Shown here: positions 56,103 to 64,000 of the stretch, one piece after another
How the letters are laid out: every line of letters starts with the position of its first letter
How positions within the stretch are numbered: the first letter of the stretch is position 1
Assembly: GCA_951804985.1 (NCBI GenBank)
Contig: OX638131.1
Coordinates: 42,755,121 to 42,819,120 of the forward strand
Length of the DNA: 64,000 nt
Direction: 5' to 3'
DNA from: Dryomyza anilis
Taxonomy: Eukaryota; Arthropoda; Insecta; Diptera; Dryomyzidae
Notes under the pieces: generated by a model
Told to the model about the DNA's origin: nothing
What the model saw: the letters and a program-made list of their open reading frames with translations, nothing else
The model's database searches: none
Made by a program: the position numbers and the translations under genes

Positions 56103-56756
56103 TGCTGTCTTGCTGTCCGAATACAGAATAACTTGAGAAATACTGATCAGAATGCGATGAAATTTCGTCTCAATATATTTAGCCAAAAGTAGGAACTGAG
56201 TTTGAAAATGAGCCAAATCGGTCAACGGACACGCCCACCTCCCATACAAGTCACTTTTATATAACTCTTTCGAAACTAATATTTCGAAAAGTATTCAAGG
56301 TATAGTTATAAAATTTAAAAGATATTGTTAGAATTCACCTATAAATATGTGGTCCCAAAATGGGCGTGATCCGCCCAATTTTTTTTCTTCATTAATTCCC
56401 GGGTTTTCATAGTGGAAATTTGATTCGTAAATTATTAAAATCAAATCTATTAATATAGGCGTGATATTAGCCTTTCAAAATTTTAAATATAGGCGTGGTC
56501 CGCCCAATTATATTTTTCAATTTTTTTTAGTTGTTTATACTTTTATATAATTTTTTTTAATTTATGGGGATATAAGACATAAATTTCTGATATATGAATA
56601 ATATTCTGAGGTTCAGCATAATTAAAAACTTTAAAATTAAGGTATGCAATTAAATATACTACATTAATATCTCCACCAAAGGTGTAGGGTATTCCATAGT
56701 CGGGCCCGACCGACTATAAAAATCCGCCCCATGTGACCTAACTTTTCCAACTCGTT
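55905..56756 (+). mobile_element. Family A DINE-like element, copy A7
   Basis: Complete, TTATACCCTACACCTATGAG to TTTTCCAACTCGT. (GTCT)n of 15 units at about 56041-56100, the longest in the window. The microsatellite alone gives opposed frames full of Cys-Leu-Ser-Val or Thr-Asp-Arg-Gln. Confidence 0.92.
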
Positions 56757-58297
56757 ATTTATACGTTACAGTTAACGGAATAAAATTTTCTTTCGGAATA
56801 TAGTCTGTATCTACATTTTGACATATATTTTATTAAAATTGAGACTAGCCTGTGGTTACACTTTGGCAAATTTTGAATAAATTGCAGATTTGTTTTTTAC
56901 ACATTGAAATACACTTGAAATTAAATGTCGCATATGCACATAAAAATTGTATTTCAAAATATAACTAATACACATTTTTAACAAATAATAAATCGTTATT
57001 AATTACTTTCATCTACATTATTGACTACTCCTTATACAGATATCATTACTTTATGTTATAAAATTAATGGTAATATAGTATTGAGATCGAAAATTCATCG
57101 AAATATTGTTATATGCACATTTTTGAAAGAATTTTCTACTGGGTGCTAGCGTTGAAAGCGAAGCGCCATTGTTCGATTTTTGCTTTTGTAGCACTGCATA
57201 AATTTAAATGTTTTTGCTACTGCTGCCACCACTTTTGGGCCACTTCGATGACAATACCAAAATCCTGTTGATTTAATTATTAACGCTGATTTTGACACAG
57301 TTTGCGCATTAAATAATTTTCGAGCTCAGATGCAATTCTGCGAAACTGGCAAATAACACTTAATATTTATTTAAATAGCAGCTCAATTTGAAAAAAAAAA
57401 TGAAATAAAACAAATTGAATATCATATTTTCGCGACTGTTTCACTGGAGCATTGAATTAAATTAAATATTTATTGAATGTATTAATTGCAGACTGTCAGG
57501 AGCTCAAAAATATTGGTTTTTGGTTGGCTGTAAAATTATCATAATTTGGGAATTGCACTGAATAGCAGGATAATTTATTTTTCAGTTGTATTTAGGCAGT
57601 AGGACATGTTTTTTTCCTACTTTACTATTGGATTTTTAATTGTCGGTTTATTCCATTGCTTGAGCACATCTGCGACTGTCACAGAGTTTGAACATGAAGT
57701 CTGTCCTTCTACAAGCGAAGCCGGATGAGGTTGCGGCCAGACGATGATAAATTTGGTTAAAGACAGATGCCATGGTGTTACAAAGAACCAACAGATGACT
57801 CACCACGCGCAGTCATCTTCTTCTTTTTCTACAACAATTCAACAGATATACCGAGAGGTTCTCTTTCCGTTGACCGACAGTATGGCGGTTCAACAAACCA
57901 ACTCGCGACCCGAGTGTCAACGCCGCGCAGAATTTATACTTCTATCGATTTTTTGGAGTCATTTCCTTCACTCACATTTCGCTATTCTCTCTGCAGTGTG
58001 TCTGTTCATCTGCCTGTCTCTTTGATACACTTTTTCGCCACATGCTAAATATTTTTGCACCACATACACGAAGAGTAATAAATTTAAAATAACCCTTTTT
58101 CGAATACCAAGCTTGAAAAGGATTTTCGGAAGTTTTTCTGCTTTTTCTTCATTTAAACCATGTCATTAACAAATGTCCTAAGGAGATATTTTTTAGCTGG
58201 ACTGTGTTAGCTGGACTTTTATGCATTTTGGTAACATTATGCTGTCGGCACATTTAACATGAAAAAAAAACTCGGTAAAAAAAGACTTGATAGTAAA
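56757..58297. other. Unique block (about 57140-58060), possible regulatory DNA
   Basis: 57140-58060 is repeat-free and close to balanced composition. It contains E-box-like and TAAT-rich motifs, and two overlapping frames of 93 codons (57744-58025 and 57767-58048) in different frames, which points to low stop density rather than a gene. Flanks are AT-rich. Confidence 0.35.
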
Positions 58298-58664
58298 GAA
58301 GCCAGGGATAAAGCGGGACATGTTTTTATTTTCCTTCAAAAAATGACATTTGAATATTTTTTAATTCTTTTAAAGAGTCTATTGTATAGACTGGTTCATG
58401 ATTTAACTTTTTGCATTTACAGAATACCAATTAATACCAAATTAAAGGCATAGTTATTTGAATTAGGTCGATTTTTAAAAATAGCTTAATTTCTGACTTT
58501 TTGGACGATGTTGGGTAAAATGGAAAACTTTAACATTTTTACTAAAGTGCTATTTTTGTATTAATTTCCATGTTTTGATTTTTTTCATAACAAAGTCAAA
58601 TATATTATGGATAAGGATATAATATATAATAAGGTTATAAAAAATAATAGTAATGTATGTCCAC

Positions 58665-59199
58665 TAGACTGATTCAAATTTGTATGAAAAATCTAGAACT
58701 ATTTTTTTTTTATTTCGCTCCGCGTTGATTTCCTGAAACTAAGACCTCTAAAACTGAGAAGAAGCTTTTAAAACCCAAAATAAAAAATGATCCTGTGATG
58801 TTGCGCAAAGAGCTTAAAGGATATTTTTGAACTTTTAACAACTATTTTCAATAAAATTATTATTACTCCAAGTATAAAAAGATATCACTCAATTTTCTTT
58901 TTTTATTTAATTTAGAATCTCTTACTGAAATAAAGGTTTTTTTAAATCATATATTAAACCGTTACAGTTTCATGGCTTGCCAAACACTTAAAATGTAGAA
59001 TTTTTTTTGTGATATCTTTTTATACTTGGAGTAATAATAATTTTATTGAAAATAGTCGTTAAAAGTTCAAAAATGACCTTTATCACAGGATCACTTTTTT
59101 TTTGGTTTTTACAAGCTTCTTCTCAGTTTAGAGGTCTTAGTTTCAGAAAGTCGACGCGGAGCGAAACATTTTAAGAATTTTGGTTTTTGAATCAGTCTA
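58665..59199. mobile_element. Fold-back element with arms of about 200 bp
   Basis: Left arm 58665-58888, right arm 59009-59199, both beginning TAGACTGATTCAAA from the outside and sharing TTTCGCTCCGCGT, CTGAAACTAAGACCTCTAAA and CTCCAAGTATAAAAAGATAT in inverted order. The loop is about 120 bp. Inserted in R2. Confidence 0.88.
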
Positions 59200-59232
59200 C
59201 TGTACACGTAACATAAGGTGCCACTATTACCA

Positions 59233-59866
59233 AAGAAGAGAAATTTATTTTGTGCCTGAACTTCAGTTTTTATGTAATAAAATGTGTCTTTTGACTCCAA
59301 AAGTTAGATATTGATAACGCAGTAAACTAGTTTAGATTATTTATATATTTTTGTTTTGATTATTTATATATTTTGTTGGGATTTTTATGTAGTAAGGGGT
59401 TCATTTATCATGTCGTGCTGACATTTTGTTCTATGAATTTTACATTTTATTTTGTCTATTTTTACAAATCAAGGAGACTTGTCAATCATTTGAGCATGAT
59501 TTAGAAGTTACTGCAAAAAATAGATAAAATGTGAATAATATGAATAATGGTCAAACAATATCGTGAGACCGGAAAAAAACTGCACGAATAGTTTTATCTT
59601 GAAATATAGAATTCAATCAAATTGAAAGATATCAGCAATAATGTGCATTCGCGAGAAAAGTGGGTAGTGTTAACTTTACCTTAGCCTATTTTCAGAAGCA
59701 GGTTTGAGGTTATGTCGCATTTGCATTTGTTTCGTGGAAACTAAATATTGTAGATCTCAGAGGTTATGGAAAATTTTTAGCTAATGAATCAATCTATTCA
59801 ACTGTATTATTATTTTTGTCCTATTTCATTGATATGGTGGTCAAAATTAACATAGAAAAAAGTGTC
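59233..59866 (-). repeat. Dispersed repeat Q (reverse copy of P)
   Basis: Reverse complement of 31309-32035, slightly shorter; AGTGTC at the right end corresponds to GACACTT at 31309. Confidence 0.8.
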
Positions 59867-60210
59867 TTAGCCCGGTCTCTCCTACTTAATCAAAAACGAT
59901 AAAAAATCTTACTTTAAAAAAAAACATTTGTTCTCGAAATGCAATAAAAAGCTATTTATTTGATTATGGATGAAAAAGTTGATTCTATATTAAGAGCACT
60001 TGACAATTGTTTTTATTTTTCTAAGTACAAAAATATGTACAGAAAAATTGTAATTTCCCACATTACACCTTGTCTCACATTACCCCAGGTTCCCCTAATT
60101 CTAAATTTCGTTCATGAGGTTTTTTTTACATTATACAAGGACTCTAATATTTTAGACTCAGATATTTTAGACAATTCGATCTCACTGAAATTTATATGAG
60201 GAATATGTAC

Positions 60211-61114
60211 TAGAGATGGGTGCGTTTATTTTTTCTCACACTCACTCACGCTCATGAAAGAATTTTTCTAATCACGCACACTCACTCACGGCCTTTATTG
60301 CTCTGCTTACACTCACTCACAATCACGTGAGTAAATTTAAGATTCAATCACAATAACGCGTGATCACGCGTGATTCACATGAATCACGCTAAATCACGTG
60401 TTTTTTTGTTGGTGAGATTGGTCAACTAAGCGTGGCAGCTCCATTACAACCTACATTTTAAAAACGCTATAATGATGTTATGATGTTAGAGATTTTGATA
60501 AAATATATTTCAATTTTTAACGGAGATGGAAATGTGAAAGACATTCGATGTGTTGTTCATATAAAAACGAAAAAATTGCCTCGAAGAATAATTCTCCGGT
60601 GAAGAATTCGTGTAAATTCTTTAATAATTGTTTGATAATTACAAAAATGGGTATATCGAAAAGAAAGCGTCCTATGTCCATTTCCATGACCATACAAAAA
60701 TTGACTAGACCGTAATAAGTACGGCCGGTTTGCAGAGGCTAGATCAATTGTTGACTGAAACCTTGCAACTTATTATGAGTTGAAGAAGGGGTGGGTATAT
60801 GACGGTCGGTTAACAAGGGTTTGATTTATTATTGTCCTGAAAAGTGGGCAGACGTCTTCCCAAAGCCTAGTGAGTTTAAGTTATAGAAAAATCTCAAAAA
60901 ATTAAAAGTAAGATTTTTTATTTTATGAAATATTCGACTCACCTATACTCACTCACGAAAAAATAGTACTCACGCACGCTCACTCACGGTATTTTTTGGT
61001 CTACTCACACTCACTCACAATCATGTGAGCAAAATTAGGATTCAATCACAATCACGCGTGATCTCGGGTGATTCACGTGAATCACGCTGAATCACGAACA
61101 CATGCCCATCTCTA
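60211..61114. mobile_element. 904-bp non-autonomous hAT element
   Basis: Terminal repeats TAGAGATGGG (60211) and CCCATCTCTA (ending 61114), with a perfect 8-bp duplication ATATGTAC (60203-60210 and 61115-61122). Just inside each end is a block of about 170 bp of CACTCACTCACG, CACGCGTGATC and GATTCACGTGAATC motifs; these two blocks are in direct, not inverted, orientation. The middle contains a scrap of the Helitron-type module (GAGATTGGTCAACTAAGCG, near 60410). No transposase. Confidence 0.9.
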
Positions 61115-62292
61115 ATATGTACCAAAGTGAACGAATTCGAAATTTCAATTTCGAAATTAACGATTTGGATACCAATCCACGGTATCGGCGGTCCATTCGT
61201 AATTCCCTGAAAATTCTCCACATCAAAATTCAAAAACATACGTTTTAATGAACAATGAGTTCTGTTCAGTGCTGTGTAGTTATAATAGGCCCACAAACAA
61301 GTTGAGATGCAGAGTTCAAATTTGACACATTTTCAGGATGCGTTTGCACTCCACAGACCGGCATCGTAAAGTGCTAGCTAAATGACTGAATGACACACAT
61401 TGTAAGCTTCTTATGACGTCGATGATGACGATGGTATTTTCAGACTGCTGTACAGACTTAGTGCACTGTCAACTCGAGAGGTTCTCGTCTGACTGCTTGC
61501 CTGCCATTGTGTTTGGAACCTGATTCTTTAAACGCACTTTTGCATTTTATTTATGTATGCATTCTCTAGGTTATGAAAGAAAAACGGTTTGCATACTGGG
61601 CACTTGTTTTTAAATTAAAGGAAATACTATAAAACAGTGCAATAACATAAATATATCTTTGTCATATTTAATGTGATTTTATGTAGCTTTAAGTTAGACC
61701 ATATTTGCGTTCTATCTATTTCGAAGTGTCATTCAATTTGGTTTCAAATCTGAAGGTTATGTGGTTAATTTAGAAATATAAGTATTTAATTTGGAAATTA
61801 TGAATGGCTGCGGAACTCTTTTAAACTGTATGCCGTACAAGGATAAGCATTATCATTAAATATTCATGAAGTTCGCACTAATTTTAATTAATGTTTTGTG
61901 CGCTTTTTAATGAATACAGTTTGTATACAGAGACAATTTAATTTAATTTATTATTTTATTTAATCCAATTAAAATCATAAGTCTCTGTAAGATTATTTTA
62001 CTCTACCCGTTATGACTCGTTAATTCCAATTAATATTTTGTCATAAAGTGTAATTTGCATCTTAATAATAAAGTTAGATTTAATTGTTTTCTAAAGTCCA
62101 GGTTTTTATTGTAAGATTAAGGTTAGGTTAAGTTTTTCCACATTTATAAAATATCAATAATTCCCAAACGGTCAAAACCTTCGGATTTTATTAAATTTTA
62201 CAGTCATAAATACACTATCAGACAGTCAGATATATGGCAGTTTAAATATTTGTGATATGTTGACTAAAGATGAAATGAAATCTAGTTTAAAC
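61115..62292. other. Unique DNA; balanced block at about 61310-61560
   Basis: 61310-61560 includes TTATGACGTCGATGATGACG (CRE-like TGACGTC) and a CGAGAGGTTCTCG hairpin; no open frame. The rest is AT-rich and unremarkable. Confidence 0.4.
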
Positions 62293-62445
62293 CAAGGATG
62301 GAAACCGTAATCGATATCCATTTAAAACCATCTCATTTTAAAAACCGTAACCGAAACGTTATATAAAATCAAAAATAAACCGATACCAAAACTGATATAA
62401 ACGACTTCGGGTTTTTTCGGTTTTTAAAACGGTTTGAGAGACGAC
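62293..62445 (+). mobile_element. One end of the CAAGGAT hAT family
   Basis: CAAGGATGGAAACCGTAATCG followed by CCGTAACCGAAACG and CGGTTTTTAAAACGG repeats matches the ends of the hAT at 10337-12521. No partner end is visible. Confidence 0.6.
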
Positions 62446-62462
62446 AAAAAAATATTTTAATA

Positions 62463-63252
62463 TGAGTAATTCCAAATCAAATCAACTGGGTTATAAATTT
62501 TTTCTTCGATTTTCGTGAAATTTAGTTTATGGCTTTGAATATATAAAAAAATATATATATAAGGTGATTTTTTTTGAAATTCGTAAATTTCATAAAATTA
62601 TGATGTTTCAAAAAAACACAACTTTTTCTTATAGAGCTAACTTCGAAAGTCGTTATCTAGGTCAATAATGTAGCTAAATCGATATATTTAGTGTCTATTA
62701 TGATAAGAATTGAATATAGGTTTTGATTTTGGTATACATTTAATAATTTGACTTATAATTATTAAATTATTGTAAAGTTTTCGAACTCAAATGTTCAGAC
62801 GTAATTTTGAATAAATTTTAAAGAGCTCAAAAAAGTTTTTACATTAATTGCACTTTTAAAAATTTGTCATTGATAAAACAGTTTTATATACAATAAATTA
62901 TTTCTCCCTTATTTCAAAAAACACCTCTCTTAATTTCAGACGGATTATTTATAAATAATAGAACTAGTTTTGGAAAAAAATTGAGCTAAATATTTGCCGA
63001 AATTCGAGTTCGAAAACTTTATAATAATTTAATAATTATATGTCGAATTATAAAAAAGTAATGTTCGAAATTAGCTCTTTAAGAAAAAGTTGTGTTTTTT
63101 AGAAGCATCTTAATTTTTTGAAATTTTAAAATTTCGAAAAAAAATCAACTTATATTTTTTTTTTATATATTCAAAGCCATAAACTAAAATTCACGAAAAT
63201 CAAAGAAAAAAAATTAAAACCCTGTCGATTTGATGTGGAATTACCCATATTA
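62463..63252. mobile_element. Fold-back element with GGTAATTCCACATCA ends
   Basis: 790 bp. Arms of about 300 bp share TTTATGGCTTTGAATATAT, ACACAACTTTTTCTTA and TTTTCGAACTC in inverted order. The ends TATGAGTAATTCCAAATCAA and TATGGGTAATTCCACATCAA resemble the 16386 element. Confidence 0.85.
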
Positions 63253-64000
63253 TATACTAATCTGATTTAAATCAGGAGTCTCGAAATAACTTCTTTGTGA
63301 TAAAAACATGTTGAGAACAATATTTCCCAGAACGACGGACATTGGTCTAAACATTGTTTTGCTATTGTTTTCTTCGATCACTTGTGATCACTGTAAATCG
63401 AAAAAAAAACACACGCAACCCCAAGAACAAAATAGACAAAGTTATTTGCTATTTCTTTCTTCGATAGACTAGCGTCGTTCGTAGTGTGACTATGCATGAG
63501 TTTCGCTTGTTTTTTTCGATCACATATGCGCTAGTGCCGTTCGTTGTTTGTGAAGCAAGCACTTCCACTGAAATTAAACAATATTATATTTTTATGCTTT
63601 ATTTTGACTTTATTTATTTTTTTTTTAATTGCAAAATAATGATGTTTATTTAAGTTGAGTTCTATGTTTTAAATATTTTTAATATATTAACATTTTAACA
63701 GTGTACCTACACTTGAGTGCTATTGCTTTTTGTAAATTTTCGCTATTTTATTTTCACACATCTTCTGTTTCTTTTTAAAGCGCAACAACAAAAATATGCG
63801 GATCAAAAATTGGTCGATTTTTCGCGGGAAATTGTTTTGTACAATAAACACAACTCGTCAGTGTTGTTTTACAAGAAGTTTTTGTTGACAACTGGATGGT
63901 TGTACTAAAATATACACACATGCAATGAGTGTGACAGGCAGTCTGTCTGTTGCCATGCGATTTGTACAGAGTAGCAAAGAAAACTGAGATATTTATATTA
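63253..64000. other. Unique stretch to window end; a doubtful exon at 63777-63908
   Basis: 63330-63560 has short GATCACTTGTGATC and CGCTAGTGCCGTTCGTTG motifs. A frame ending at 63908 has a better codon look after a TTTCTTTTTAAAG splice-acceptor-like site (63767-63779): AQQQKYADQKLVDFS then NKHNSSVLFYKKFLLTTGW. It recalls neither a domain I can name nor a transposase. It could be the last exon of a gene or chance. Confidence 0.25.

Larger units (their letters stand above)
58298..60095 (+). mobile_element. Inverted-repeat element R2, filled with a fold-back and repeat Q
   Basis: Second copy of R1: GGGATAAAGCGGGACATG, TTAAAGAGTCTATTGTATAG, ATTTCCATGTTTTGATTTTT directly joined to TCATAACAAAGTCAAATAT (where R1 holds A4), and the right end CACATTACCCCAGGTTCCCC. 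The middle is occupied by a fold-back element (58665-59199) and the P-like repeat (59233-59866). Confidence 0.7.

Noticed and set aside
56004..56192. Frames rich in Cys-Leu-Ser-Val or Thr-Asp-Arg-Gln in DINE-like elements
   Set aside because: They come from the (GTCT)n microsatellite at the element core.
57744..58048. Two overlapping 93-codon frames
   Set aside because: They overlap in different frames, lack any domain, and reflect the balanced composition of the block.

Overview
The window looks like AT-rich, gene-poor DNA from a higher (cyclorrhaphan, possibly calyptrate) fly. The evidence is the many DINE-1/mini-me-like elements with the dipteran ATTCTTGATCAGCAT core between (TA)n and (GTCY)n tracts, a tRNA-derived SINE, Ty3/gypsy-type solo LTRs, a non-LTR reverse transcriptase relic, and many MITEs. 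No open reading frame can be assigned to a host gene. Long frames are either minisatellite or microsatellite read-through or broken transposon genes. The DNA is probably intergenic or inside a very large intron.

Layout. 0-9 kb: Helitron H1, a CAAGCCTGG-rich inverted-repeat element, a CACCCAGAAAAA MITE, a solo LTR, a (GTTTTT)-rich tract split by a DINE-like element, and Helitron H2 with a 15-bp minisatellite. 10-13 kb: a 2.2-kb non-autonomous hAT element with a perfect 8-bp target duplication, sitting in an A-rich (CAAAA) tract. 13-18 kb: a CACAGAAA element, mostly unique DNA, then an element with GGGTTATTCCACG ends that holds a solo LTR and a MITE. 18-29 kb: DINE-like families A and B (including B inserted in A), a TTAA-flanked MITE, a unique block with a CTCF-like site, an LTR fragment, a 113-bp satellite and a retrotransposon C-terminal relic. 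29-42 kb: a fold-back element, a dispersed repeat (P), a CACAGAAA element, a 3-kb-spaced segmental duplication whose copies differ by a MITE and a SINE, and small MITEs. 42-64 kb: Helitron H3, element R1 interrupted by A4, A5, a gypsy integrase relic joined to a non-LTR RT relic, A6, Helitron H4 with a 37-nt perfect palindrome, MITEs, A7, a unique block, R2 filled with a fold-back and repeat Q, a second hAT with target duplication, and a long-arm fold-back.

How the parts relate. Two DINE/Helentron-like families (A, seven main copies; B, five) share the same 3' hairpin stem. Their 5' hairpins have different but compensating inner base pairs, which suggests one replication machinery. Insertions can be ordered from nesting: B3 is younger than A2, A4 is younger than R1, the LTR and MITE are younger than their 16.4-kb host, and the SINE and the 35.3-kb MITE each came after the segmental duplication. 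The consensus LTR appears to carry a heat-shock element upstream of its TATA box. All calls come from reading the sequence; no database search was possible.
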